A DNA stretch of 64,000 nucleotides, taken from Novipirellula artificiosorum. GTDB taxonomy: Bacteria > Planctomycetota > Planctomycetia > Pirellulales > Pirellulaceae. Position numbers and translations under genes: made by a program. The stretch's first letter is position 1. Each line of letters begins with the position of its first letter. Location: the NCBI RefSeq assembly GCF_007860135.1, contig NZ_SJPV01000004.1:124001-188000 (forward strand), given 5' to 3'. Positions 17,025 to 25,724 of this stretch are shown here, piece by piece. The notes under the pieces are model-generated. The model saw nothing but the letters and a program-made list of their open reading frames with translations. It ran no database searches and was not told the DNA's origin.

Positions 17025-17852
17025 TGTTTGTCGACGTTACTTTTGATGGCTGGATCTCTTGGTACCAGCGAGTCAGTTCTTTCACAAGCGTTTTCGTGAG
17101 CTCGGGTTTGAGGTCGGCACTGCTTCGAGACTCGCTGGGGTCCGTTGCGAGGTTGTACAACTGAGGGCGTCCGCCGTCGTAGTCGCACAGCAACTTCCAG
17201 TTGCCTTTCCGAATCGCCAGGTCCGGCAACCCCTTTTCGATGCCGAAATCTTTGAAGTCTGGCGGTCGAGAAAAGTAGAGTGGCTCTGCTCGCGCAAGGG
17301 ACCGATGACCGAGAATCGCATCCAGCATATCTTCACCGTCGAAGGAGTGCTTTTCCGATGGTTCCATTCCGGTCAGCCTTAAAAGCGACGGGGCCAAGTC
17401 GAACGCGGCAAGCACGGTCTGGGCATCTCGCGTGCCCGCTTTTTCAGTCGAAACCATGCCGGGCCCCCAAACGATAAGCGGCGAACGAACGCCGTTTTCA
17501 TCGAGTGTTGCTTTGGAGCCCCGCAACGGTTTTGTCCCCGGGGCAAACGTCTTTGGATCGGGACCATTGTCGCTACAGAATACGATCAAGGTGTTTTTTC
17601 GCAACTCATCGTCTCCACGGACGAAGTCGAACAGTAAACGCAACGGTTTGTCCATCTCGGTGAGCTCACTTGGTCGTTGCCGAAACAGCCCAAATCCGAC
17701 CATCCGAGATCGTCGATGAACACCACGATGATGTTCGGTGGCCGATCGGCGGCACGCAGGGTGCCGGAGAAGACTAGCGTCGCCAACGCGGCAAAACATG
17801 GAATGAAGTCGCGCCAAAAAGAAGTGTTCCACTGTGTTCGGTAGCAGTTCAT
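17017..17852 (-). pseudogene. Sulfatase with catalytic core deleted and frame shifted
   Basis: The N-terminus starts at 17852 with a signal peptide and NIIVVFIDDLGWSDLG, the usual metal site, up to FGNDQVS near 17672. The rest continues in another frame from about 17670 with LTEMDKPLRLLFDF, VFCSDNGPDP, GSKATLDENGVRSP and a complete C-terminal domain to 17017. Everything between, including the CxPxR site and the GKWH region (roughly 200 residues in relatives), is gone. The gene therefore cannot encode an active sulfatase. The 3' end overlaps the nitrilase start. An internal deletion with a frameshift explains the structure better than two separate genes. Confidence 0.85.
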
Positions 17853-18212
17853 CGCGTCACCTCGCGTCGTATTTTTCCCGAACTCAGAATGTGGGATGCA
17901 TCGGTTGAGGCGCCGGACAACTCGCGACGCCCTTCAAGCGATCCAACTCCCTATCCATGCCTCTTCACCGACCATTCTCAAGGAAGCTTCTCCGTACTGC
18001 AACGGGTTGACTCTGTCGGTTCAACACGTCATCCGTCCAATCACGAACGTCAACTGAGCATCAAGGGAGCTCGAAACCCACCCATTGTTACCAGCCAGCT
18101 GGAAGCCATAGACCGTTTTCGGTATCGTGATCTCACGATCGGGTACTCAGACCGCTCGTTCCTAGCAGCCAGTTTACGATTCATTCCGTATAGTGAAGGA
18201 AAGGAATTTGAG
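17853..18212. other. Intergenic stretch upstream of nitroreductase
   Basis: The open frame of the nitroreductase runs back to 17889, but these codons have no recognisable domain. A strong AAGGAAAGG precedes the ATG at 18213, so I treat this as leader and promoter DNA shared by the divergent sulfatase relic and the nitroreductase. Confidence 0.5.
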
Positions 18213-18719
18213 ATGGAAGCGATCCAAGCCCTGATGACACGACGCAGTATTCGCAGCTGGAAAAACGAGCCGGTTACGGAGCAGCAGCGCAAGACGATCA
18301 TGGAGGCGGCCATGAACGCCCCGTCAGCGGCTGATGCCCGGCCATGGCATTTTGTCACCATAGACAAACCCGAGGTGACGAAGCAGTTTACCCAAATGGG
18401 CGGAACCGAAATGCTGGAGGAATCCACCTTCATGGTGATGGTCTGCGGTGACGAGTCGAAAGAAATCTATCCCGGTTTCTGGCCCCAGGATTGTTCCTGC
18501 GCCGCACAGAACATGCAGTTGGCTGCCCACGCGATCGGCATTGGCTGCGTCTGGATTGCAATCTATCCGTTGGACGATCGAGTCGAAACCTGCCGGAAAG
18601 TTCTCGGCATTCCTCAATCGATCACTCCGTTCGCCTTGCTGGCCATGGGCGTGCCGAACGAAGTGCTGACGCCGGAGTATCGTTACGACGAAGAACGGCT
18701 GCACCAAAACAAATGGTAG
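18213..18719 (+). CDS. Nitroreductase-family FMN protein
   Basis: A 168-residue flavoprotein of the nitroreductase family, which transfers hydride from NAD(P)H to nitro groups, quinones or other acceptors through FMN. The N-terminal RRSIRSW motif and MNAPSAADARPWHFV bind FMN. The later segment with AAQNMQLAAHAIGIGCVWI and GIPQSITPFALLAMG is typical of the shorter, single-domain members. ATG at 18213 is chosen for the ribosome site just before it and because the RRS motif then starts at residue 10. It is an isolated gene. The natural substrate is unknown. Confidence 0.9.
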   Translation: MEAIQALMTRRSIRSWKNEPVTEQQRKTIMEAAMNAPSAADARPWHFVTIDKPEVTKQFTQMGGTEMLEESTFMVMVCGDESKEIYPGFWPQDCSCAAQNMQLAAHAIGIGCVWIAIYPLDDRVETCRKVLGIPQSITPFALLAMGVPNEVLTPEYRYDEERLHQNKW

Positions 18720-18840
18720 CGTCCGAGTCAATCTCGCCTTTTCAATTTCCTCGAGCGTCGATTCCGGCCCGCTCCGCGACATCGACATGAATTTCAAGAC
18801 GCGGTTGTGAGGTTAGTCTTGGTCATCGTTAGCCAGCCTT

Positions 18841-19001
18841 TTAGCCGTCTGATAACGGAGTCCATTTCACTTGGTGCTGCAATTGCACGTCGCCGCTGAG
18901 GTCACGGATTTCGAGTGTAGCCACAGGTGCGGGCGGAGCTCAATCAATGCTGATGTGCCCGTAGTTTTCTTTGTGATGCTTTTCGGGCAGGAACCGATCG
19001 G
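18841..19001 (-). pseudogene. Possible C-terminal remnant overlapping SGNH gene end
   Basis: In a frame different from the SGNH hydrolase, the minus strand reads protein-like sequence: RFLPEKHHKENYGHISID, then an in-frame TGA, then PAPVATLEIRDLSGDVQ and VKWTPLSDG ending in TAA at 18841. The regular composition suggests the tail of a former secreted enzyme, broken by one stop and now overlapped by the last codons of the SGNH gene. I cannot name the family. Confidence 0.35.
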
Positions 19002-19636
19002 ATTGACTGGGCTACCTGCTCGGCGAGTTGCTGATATCCCTCGGTTGTAAAATGAACGTCACCCGCGCTCTTGAACAACTCGGGGGCAAAAGTGCGTGTG
19101 AGCTTGTTCAAGTCATTGATCTTCACACCGTGCTTCTGCATCACCTTTGCGGCAATAGCGTTGTATTTCAAGTCATCGTCGACTCTTCGACCCGCTTCGT
19201 TCTCAGGAACCACCGTCGTGCTGGCCCAGATCAAGGTTGCATGGGTTTTGCGTAGCCGCCGGACGAGTTGATCCAGGTTCTGCTCGTATTGCTCAAGCGA
19301 AGTGGTCAGGGTTCCACGATCTTTATCTCGTTGACCTTGAACCTTCGATTCCGGATGACGATAACAGAGATCCCACAAGCCCCAATTGAAATGAATAATG
19401 TCCCAATCTGTATCGCCCAGCCACGCATCCATCTTTGCCACGCCGGTGCCGGTGTGCTGGGCATTGCCCTTATTGTGCACGACATTCGCCTCATCCTGCA
19501 TCATTGCGACGACATGTGGCGTGTATCCCAATGAAATGGAATCACCGATGATCAGGACATCCAGCTTGTCCTCAGCAGAGACGTTCAGGCTGCAGCAGAG
19601 GGCGATAATTGTAGATAGCAGTAAGATTTTGTTCAT
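18944..19636 (-). CDS. Secreted SGNH/GDSL hydrolase
   Basis: A 230-residue exported esterase-like protein. The signal peptide is MNKILLLSTIIALCCSLNVSA. The nucleophile Ser33 is in IIGDSISLG, an Asn/Gly block is in HFNWGLWDL, and the Asp-His pair is in GDVHFTTEGY near the C-terminus. SGNH enzymes of this type often remove acetyl groups from polysaccharides, which fits the carbohydrate enzymes nearby. The last 15 or so residues (ARKASQRKLRAHQH) look basic and unlike the family, and may come from read-through into older sequence. It is a single gene on its strand. Confidence 0.88.
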   Translation of the reverse strand: MNKILLLSTIIALCCSLNVSAEDKLDVLIIGDSISLGYTPHVVAMMQDEANVVHNKGNAQHTGTGVAKMDAWLGDTDWDIIHFNWGLWDLCYRHPESKVQGQRDKDRGTLTTSLEQYEQNLDQLVRRLRKTHATLIWASTTVVPENEAGRRVDDDLKYNAIAAKVMQKHGVKINDLNKLTRTFAPELFKSAGDVHFTTEGYQQLAEQVAQSIRSVPARKASQRKLRAHQH

Positions 19637-19721
19637 CAGCGATCCTATGAAGTTAGGCGAGGAAATGCTGCAAATGCTTGTTTCGTTTCTTTATCTCTAT
19701 TTGCTTGGCAGTTGTCGTCGC

Positions 19722-19892
19722 TTACATCTCAGCCGTTTGCTCCGCGAAACACCAAAGTACTTGGTCAGTCCGAATCAAGACGTCATCGCCCACGGTCGAA
19801 GTGAGCCCACTGCCCGCCGGTCCCCGCCATTGAGGCCAGTTTTGATCGTCGCCGAAGACTTGCGAGACGCCACTCAGAAAAAGCAGCAACAT
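19722..19892 (-). pseudogene. PQQ-propeller N-terminus, truncated
   Basis: From ATG 19892 the minus strand encodes a short signal peptide (MLLLFLSGVSQVFG) and then QNWPQWRGPAGSGLTS, the hallmark start of planctomycete BamB/PQQ-like propellers. After 56 codons it stops. A normal protein would be 400 residues or more. The 258-bp repeat copy 2 lies 20 bases upstream. This is the stump of a propeller gene left by rearrangement. Confidence 0.75.
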
Positions 19893-19912
19893 CGTGGCTA
19901 TACAAAAATTTG

Positions 19913-20170
19913 GCTCATCCGACGGAAGCGCGCGGAACCCAGACTCGAGGTTTTTTGGAGGTATGGCTCCGGTGTCCAATGATCTCTTAGAAAAGAGTCC
20001 CCGACGGTCGGTCGTCCGCCGGGAACCGGTAGCACCCTTGGCGCACCTTCGACCGGGATATCCCTTGTCAAGTTGCACCTCTGCAGAGCTCGACTCCGTT
20101 TCTACCGGCAACTGCACTATAACAAGTGAAAATAGCTCCTGCCAGCAATGATGGGACACCGGAGAGATGC
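19913..20170. repeat. 258-bp dispersed direct repeat, copy 2
   Basis: This is the second copy of the block at 10486-10743, in the same orientation, with four substitutions. The inner inverted pair is at 19967-19983 and 20148-20164. It is flanked on the left by the PQQ-propeller stump and on the right by decayed coding DNA. The two copies could recombine and delete or amplify the 9.4 kb between them. Confidence 0.9.
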
Positions 20171-20740
20171 CTCGAAAACCTCCTGCGCACGCTTCCGCCG
20201 GATGAGCCAAAAATTTCTCATGCTAGGCCCAGGGGAACGGAGGTGCGTCGATGTCGGGAGCCATTCAATATAGCTCGCCGTTCCGCAACATGTCACGAGA
20301 GAGCAGCGATAGCATGCACGAACTCGCCGAGTCCACTTTCAAGCAAATCGTTGCCTTCGCCTCCCTGCAACGTCTCATCGCCGGGATCGCCGAATAATCG
20401 GTCCTTGCCACCACGGTCATTGGCAAAGCGGAAACGAGCCCCGATCAGGGTGTCTGGTAAACGAAAAGGTCTCATCTTCGCTCGATCGCTTCCGGTGTTG
20501 CCCCAGACGTTCGCACCCGACGGCTTTCTGGCTAGAATAACGCTCCACTTTGCTTGTGTCAGTATGCTCACATCCGCACAGTCGGCGAAGTTGAGGAAGC
20601 TCGGGTGTCGAAAAAGAAGCCGCTGAGATCGCCACCAGCGATGCTTAGCAGGGCGTCACGGGTAATCTTGATGACGTTGAAAACCTGATTCAGGAAAAGG
20701 GACTCATCACGATTCCTGACAAACATTACGGGCACGGGTT
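20171..20740. other. Decayed coding DNA between repeat and membrane protein
   Basis: No intact gene is seen. Besides the RTX scrap (20325-20418, minus), the plus strand just before the membrane protein reads VEKEAAEIATSDA, a stop, then LDDVENLIQEKGLITI and PDKHYGHGL. This looks like the tail of a lost gene interrupted by a nonsense codon. The junctions suggest that several rearrangements have piled up here. Confidence 0.5.
20325..20418 (-). pseudogene. RTX calcium-binding repeat fragment
   Basis: A short minus-strand frame reads GGKDRLFGDPGDETLQGG then EGNDLLESG, which fits two to three nonapeptide RTX repeats (GGxGxDxLx). Real RTX proteins are long, secreted and calcium-binding. Only this scrap survives, with no start and no neighbouring repeats. 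Confidence 0.6.
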
Positions 20741-22558
20741 ATGCCAGAACCAGAAAAGAAGCGTTGGCTAGCGATTCCGAAAGATTGGGTCGTCAACGCA
20801 GCACCAATTGCGGGGATCTGTATTCTCCTCGGTTTTGGGTTCTTTCCGATTGCTTTCTCGCTGCTACACGTATGGCTTTGGTTACGCCATCCTCGCAGTC
20901 GGTCGCGATATCTGATCGCCGCGATCCCTATTGGCATCGTCGTTCTGATACTGTGCTTCATGATCTTCCTTAGCTATCTCGATTCACTCAGCATGGGTGG
21001 ACCGGTACTTCAAGTACACATGAAGGAAGACGCTTTGCAGCTGGTCGGTGCCATCGCGGCAGGCGGATTGATTCCCATTCTTTACCGGTTGTTCTCACGC
21101 AATTCGCTTGCTTACGTTGGCGAATCAGATCCTGGCGACCGCTCGGGGCCATCGCGTGGCAGCATCGCTGACATGCTGTTTTTGTCAGCATTTTTCGCTC
21201 TGACATTGGTGACGTTGCAATCCGTCGATGTTGATACGGATCGGATGTTTAACTATTGGGGGCAGGCGACCGATCCAGTGGCGATGGCAATTGCCGGGTC
21301 GGTTGCCGGCATTGTATCGATGCGTTTGATATCGAGATCCAGCGGTCGTGCAGTCGTTGGTCGCTTTGCCCTTGCGTTCTTTTCCTCGCTACTTCTGATT
21401 TACGCGGTGTTGGAATTGAATCTATTTGTGCGATGGTGGTCGATGGACATTGGAGGCAGCTTCAAATTTTCCTGGCAAGACAAGTATTACTGGGAGAATG
21501 ACCAGACTGCTCTTTTTCTATCTGCAGTTTCGATCCCGGTATTTGCTGTGTTGATGCGATGTTGTGGAGTCGTCTTAAGACGTGACGTCGTTTCGTCACG
21601 ATTCCCCGTGCCGGAGACGCCGACAGCCGAAAAGGCGACCCGTCGTATCACGCGAGGGGCAATGCAGGTTGTGGGTACCCTGTTTATCGCCTTCATCGTT
21701 GGTGCCGTCTGTTTCTGGCCCGGAAAGCTTGGCGCGGGAATCCCCTGGACCTATTTGCAGCGGATCGAAGTCGATTCTGATGTTTATGAAACGATTTCAC
21801 TTTCGTGGCCGGCTCTGATCGCAGACGCCGCGGTAGGGATCATGGTGACCATTGCCTTCGTTATCTCGGTCCCCCGGGATTCCCACAGGCGAATCCGAAG
21901 AGCGAAATTTACCATCCTGATCGTCTTTTTGTTGTTGCTCATTTATGCGTGCTACCTCTATCCATTGCGCCACTCCGGGATTCAGAAGGAGAAGGGCATC
22001 TTGTCGCTTCGTCGGGAAGAGGTGTTTGATTCGGCCTTGGAAAGCTTGCTCTACAAAGTCGAGGAGTTCTTTGGCTTGAACGAATGGATCAAACGAGGCG
22101 AGATCTACGCCATTCGTTTGCGAGAAGCCAACGATGATGAACTCCGGCAGGCGTTCACGCTTCCGCGACTTCGACGTCTACACCTGGAGAGTTGCGTTGT
22201 ATCGGAATCGGTATTGCAGGACCTGGCAGCTTCAGAGACTTTGGAAGCGGTAAAGGTCGAGAAATGCCAACTACCAGAGGAGGCGGGCGATATCATTCGC
22301 AATCTGCCGCGATTGAATTACATGTCCGTCGATTTGCTAACGCTGAAATCGCTGAACATCCAATCTTTCAATCTACCGCAACGCGTGGACCTAGACATTT
22401 ATACTGACGGCACGGAGATTATCAAAATTCCTGTGGGCGTAGGTAACGTATGGGTTTACGTTCCGATGGATCACGAGGGAGAGGTGTTGTTTGACCATGC
22501 AGGCAACGCAACAAAAATACGCGTGCAGCGGAATGAGTACCTCATCAACTTTTTCTAA
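20741..22558 (+). CDS. Unknown polytopic membrane protein with LRR-like tail
   Basis: I do not recognise this 605-residue protein. It has about nine or ten hydrophobic segments within residues 15-400, for example AGICILLGFGFFPIAF and FTILIVFLLLLIYACYLY. A soluble tail of about 190 residues follows. The tail contains leucine-rich-repeat-like steps: LPRLRRLHLESCVVS, LAASETLEAVKVEKC and LPRLNYMSVDLLTLKSL. Such a layout suggests a membrane sensor or scaffold with a C-terminal interaction domain. The start at 20741 has no strong ribosome site and a later ATG is possible. It stands alone between two decayed regions. Confidence 0.75.
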   Translation: MPEPEKKRWLAIPKDWVVNAAPIAGICILLGFGFFPIAFSLLHVWLWLRHPRSRSRYLIAAIPIGIVVLILCFMIFLSYLDSLSMGGPVLQVHMKEDALQLVGAIAAGGLIPILYRLFSRNSLAYVGESDPGDRSGPSRGSIADMLFLSAFFALTLVTLQSVDVDTDRMFNYWGQATDPVAMAIAGSVAGIVSMRLISRSSGRAVVGRFALAFFSSLLLIYAVLELNLFVRWWSMDIGGSFKFSWQDKYYWENDQTALFLSAVSIPVFAVLMRCCGVVLRRDVVSSRFPVPETPTAEKATRRITRGAMQVVGTLFIAFIVGAVCFWPGKLGAGIPWTYLQRIEVDSDVYETISLSWPALIADAAVGIMVTIAFVISVPRDSHRRIRRAKFTILIVFLLLLIYACYLYPLRHSGIQKEKGILSLRREEVFDSALESLLYKVEEFFGLNEWIKRGEIYAIRLREANDDELRQAFTLPRLRRLHLESCVVSESVLQDLAASETLEAVKVEKCQLPEEAGDIIRNLPRLNYMSVDLLTLKSLNIQSFNLPQRVDLDIYTDGTEIIKIPVGVGNVWVYVPMDHEGEVLFDHAGNATKIRVQRNEYLINFF

Positions 22559-22574
22559 ATCTCGGGCGTCACGC

Positions 22575-22940
22575 GACCCCCAAGCGGATGTCTTCGACGG
22601 GGAGTGCATCCAGCCCGATACCGCAATGACCCTTCGCGTCCCTTCCGGATGCATGTTAGTGTTAAAGGCGGTGGATACGGAAACGGGCAAGCCGATTAAA
22701 GGAATGAGTTTCTGACGCAGCATGGAAGACAAACGCGGAGCGAGAACGGGGCTGAGCACAACCCCAACCTACGTTGACCATTCGAAGACCAATCATGACG
22801 GTATTCTGAAAGCGATTGTAAAGCCGGGAACGCTCACAATTGGCGTTGGTTGGAGTGATGTCCCCCAAATCATACCGAGGATCCAGCGTTCGTGTAGGCA
22901 ACCAGATTGTCGACCTGAACGTCAGGGAACGGCCTGAAAT
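22575..22940 (+). pseudogene. Broken ligand-binding or regulatory-domain protein remnant
   Basis: Starting near 22575 one frame reads DTAMTLRVPSGCMLVLKAV and DTETGKPIKGMSF, then a TGA at 22713, and continues in the same frame with TPTYVDHSKTNHDGILKAI and VKPGTLTIGVGWSDVP. It then drifts into another frame (VRVGNQIVDLNVRERPE). The pattern resembles carboxypeptidase-regulatory-like beta-sandwich domains in planctomycete secreted proteins. One nonsense codon plus a later frameshift mark it as a pseudogene. Confidence 0.55.
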
Positions 22941-23071
22941 TAGGAATCACGCATCACGATTACCTATCTCGACCAAAACGCTGGCAGTTGTCGTGTTATG
23001 GCTGTTCGGTTCGACGCCAGTGCAAACGAAGTCGAATGCGAAAAAATAGGCAGATCGACGTCCACGTTGAA

Positions 23072-24490
23072 TCATTCGCTGAATGACCTCAACGGATCCT
23101 GATAGATCCCGCCAAAATTGATGTGCCCCCAGCGAACGGTCGCATCGTCGACTATTCGCAGAAAGGCTTGCTTGCCTTTCAATCCCGTACAGTCAACGAA
23201 CACTTTTTGCAGAGCATTGGAGTCCTTGCCGGTTACACGCACGAGCTCTTTGCCGGACTCGGATTCGACAAGAGCTACGTACAGCTTTTGCAAATCGTTG
23301 CCACCAGAGACCAAAAGAATGTAGCCCTCGCTGTCCAAGATGAACTCAGGCGATTGGACGACAGCAGTTTGTCCGTCGTCGAATTTTCCCTGCCCAACTT
23401 CCGCTGTTGCGACAAAATACGCTGTTTTCGCTTTGAAGTCCTGCCGCGAGGAATTAGTGAATACCGAAGCAAGGCTGCCGCTCTTCATGGCCCAGGCTTC
23501 ACGCTCGTCAGCGGAATTGAAGTCAAAGACGGGCTCGCCCAATTCAGGCAACTTCAGCCATTTCAGACGAGCGATTTTGATTCCTTTCAAGCTGTCCAGC
23601 AGCGAGGCGACGTAGTACTGGCCCTCGTGGTGAATGATCTCGGGCGCCGCGACATGCCAACTTCGCACCAGTTTACTGTCATCGTCGATGCCGAAGTTCA
23701 GTGGATTGTTGGACCAATAGACCCAGTTTCGAGCGTTTTCACCGTAGGTCTCGTTTCGGAAGAAAATGTACTGTCCTGGTTCCACTTCGACGACATGAGG
23801 ACACTCATTATTGCACGCGCCTGGCCCAACCTTGCCACCATAGGAGACCACGGAGGATTCGCTCCATGTCATCAGATCAGGCGACGTTCGACAGTACGCA
23901 TAGCCACGACCGTTCGGGAAAGCGGTGTAGTAGCAATGCCACAATCCATTGATCTGGATCAGCATGGCATCGCGTGTATTGCAACCGGGCCCCTCGGTGA
24001 AGGCACCTGTCTTTCCATTGGGCTGGATCACGCGTTCGAAGGCCTTTCCGTCTTTGCTGGTCGCAAAGCAGATATTGTTCCAGTCGCCATAGGCCATGTA
24101 GTAGAGGCCCTTGTAGCGAACGACGTGAGGTGCTTGCAGACCACCGGGGCTTTCTCCGAACTCGGGTTTGGCCTCCATTGCGATGCCCATTGGTTTCCAA
24201 TGTTCATCGGTCAAACTCTGACCTTCCCAGCGATAGAAGAGCCGAGTGTGTTGGCCGCAACCGGTCCCACGAATGCAGGACCACAATTGCCACGTGCCAT
24301 CTGCGGCTTGCCATACACCAAAATCAACCGGTTGCTGTCCCGGTCGGGTGTAGTCGCCCAAATCGGGGTCACCTGCAACTTGCCACCACTGGCCATCGAT
24401 CACGGGCGTGAGCGTCTCTTCTCCGTCGGTCGGTGACGCAAACAGGGTAAGCGTGACAGCTACCGCAAAGACTACATTGCAAAGATGCAT
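23072..24490 (-). CDS. Secreted five-bladed propeller glycosidase-like protein (GH43/GH32-like)
   Basis: A 472-residue exported protein, signal peptide MHLCNVVFAVAVTLTLFA. Residues about 30-330 show the GH43/GH32-type five-bladed propeller pattern: VDFGVWQAADGTWQLWSC, APHVVRYKGLYYMAYGDW, TRDAMLIQINGLWHCYY and ECPHVVEVEPGQYIFFRN. The Asp and Glu of these blades are candidate catalytic residues. Residues about 340-470 form a beta-sandwich module ending RIVDDATVRWGHINF, like the C-terminal domain of levanases. The same module is inserted in the nearby GH116 protein. It probably acts on a fructan, arabinan or xylan side chain. It is encoded just downstream of another propeller protein on the same strand. 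Confidence 0.75.
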   Translation of the reverse strand: MHLCNVVFAVAVTLTLFASPTDGEETLTPVIDGQWWQVAGDPDLGDYTRPGQQPVDFGVWQAADGTWQLWSCIRGTGCGQHTRLFYRWEGQSLTDEHWKPMGIAMEAKPEFGESPGGLQAPHVVRYKGLYYMAYGDWNNICFATSKDGKAFERVIQPNGKTGAFTEGPGCNTRDAMLIQINGLWHCYYTAFPNGRGYAYCRTSPDLMTWSESSVVSYGGKVGPGACNNECPHVVEVEPGQYIFFRNETYGENARNWVYWSNNPLNFGIDDDSKLVRSWHVAAPEIIHHEGQYYVASLLDSLKGIKIARLKWLKLPELGEPVFDFNSADEREAWAMKSGSLASVFTNSSRQDFKAKTAYFVATAEVGQGKFDDGQTAVVQSPEFILDSEGYILLVSGGNDLQKLYVALVESESGKELVRVTGKDSNALQKVFVDCTGLKGKQAFLRIVDDATVRWGHINFGGIYQDPLRSFSE

Positions 24491-24533
24491 CGTCGTTTCC
24501 CTTCGTTCGTTCCGTCTTTTTCATCAAGACAGA

Positions 24534-25724
24534 TCACTGTGTCGCCACGGCTTCGAAGATTGCGATCTGACCGTCATTGAGTTTCCCTTGACCATTTTCG
24601 CCACCATTCCGCCAAGACAACGTGATCGCGAAGAGTTTACGGTCACGGCGAACGGTTTTCAATCCATGCATGTGACGCATGAATTGGAGGTCGTCAAATT
24701 CTGCAGGAATCAGCGAACCGGTCGATTCGAAGTTCTTGAGCACCATCACAGGAGCCACGCCGTTAGTCGACGGCAAGGAGTCAAGAAGCGGGACGAACGT
24801 CAAATCACCTTGGAAGTCTAGGTTGCAAGGTCGCGCTGCATTGTGTAGCTGAGCGTAGTATTGGCCCTCCGTAGCATTCAGATTGATCATTGCACCGTTC
24901 GGGGTGAAGCCATACAAACGGCCATGTCCTCGCGAAGCAATTTGAACGGTCTCGATTCCATCTTCGGTTATCTTGAGTTCAATTCCATGCCCTGTCAGAA
25001 ACGGGCCGCCTTGCTGAATTCGTCCCCCAAAGGCGACACCATCCCACTTCCATGCACCGTCGACTCGCCGAGCCGAGATCGCAAAATCACCATTGCTGTA
25101 GCCCGTCACCACCAACAATCGTTTGGCCGTTGGAACCCAAACCACATCACACGGAACGAATCGTCCACCTGATTTGTAGTACGCGTTCACGCCGGGATTA
25201 TCAAACTCCGTTCCTTTGGGGGATTCAAGACGCGCGATCACCTTGCCACGCTTTGAAACGACAACTTCTTGCGTATTGGTCGATGCCGACGCATAGTACA
25301 CTTCGCCATCGATCGTAAAGCAATCCATGCCGTGGGAATTCATGCCACCGGCAAAGTGGGGATCTTGGTCGTCCACCAAGGACCAAGATTTCATTTGTTG
25401 GTCAAGTTTGACTAAGCCATAATTGGCGACCACGGTCACAACCTCGCCTGTTTCCGGGTCTTCATCTGCGTTGTTATGAAGTCCCGGTTTGGCTGCGGCG
25501 ACCATCGCTTCGGGTTGCAGTCCCAAGTCGGGTCGGTGCTTCCATTGATAGGTCACTCCATCGGCAACAAAGGAGTTGGCCTCAGGTCCAGCGGCGGTGG
25601 CTACCATCTGCTGCGGGGCACTTGCTGCTTCGTGAGGATGGTCATGGCCCTCATGAGCCAATGCGTTGGTAGCCACGAAGCAGGAAAGAACAATACTGGT
25701 ACGAAAGCGAAGTCGTTGTGTCAT
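24534..25724 (-). CDS. Exported unknown propeller-like protein with His-rich N-terminus
   Basis: A 396-residue exported protein of unknown function. ATG at 25724 gives a normal signal peptide (RFRTSIVLSCFVATNALA) followed by HEGHDHPHEA, a His-rich stretch that could bind metal. The rest has repeated strand patterns such as VVWVPTAKRLLVVTGY, VQIASRGHGRLYGFTPNG and FVPLLDSLPSTNGVAPVMV, suggesting a beta-propeller of the NHL or similar type. It precedes the GH43-like gene by 43 bases on the same strand, so the two are likely one operon. The open frame upstream to 25796 lacks a signal-peptide fit and I do not use it. Confidence 0.65.
   Translation of the reverse strand: MTQRLRFRTSIVLSCFVATNALAHEGHDHPHEAASAPQQMVATAAGPEANSFVADGVTYQWKHRPDLGLQPEAMVAAAKPGLHNNADEDPETGEVVTVVANYGLVKLDQQMKSWSLVDDQDPHFAGGMNSHGMDCFTIDGEVYYASASTNTQEVVVSKRGKVIARLESPKGTEFDNPGVNAYYKSGGRFVPCDVVWVPTAKRLLVVTGYSNGDFAISARRVDGAWKWDGVAFGGRIQQGGPFLTGHGIELKITEDGIETVQIASRGHGRLYGFTPNGAMINLNATEGQYYAQLHNAARPCNLDFQGDLTFVPLLDSLPSTNGVAPVMVLKNFESTGSLIPAEFDDLQFMRHMHGLKTVRRDRKLFAITLSWRNGGENGQGKLNDGQIAIFEAVATQ

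Noticed and set aside
22713..22715. TGA as a recoded selenocysteine codon
   Set aside because: No insertion hairpin is evident and the same frame is broken again downstream, so decay is simpler.
23123..24436. A 437-codon plus-strand open frame
   Set aside because: It is antisense to the GH43-like gene, has no recognisable domain or signal peptide, and arises from codon bias of the real gene.
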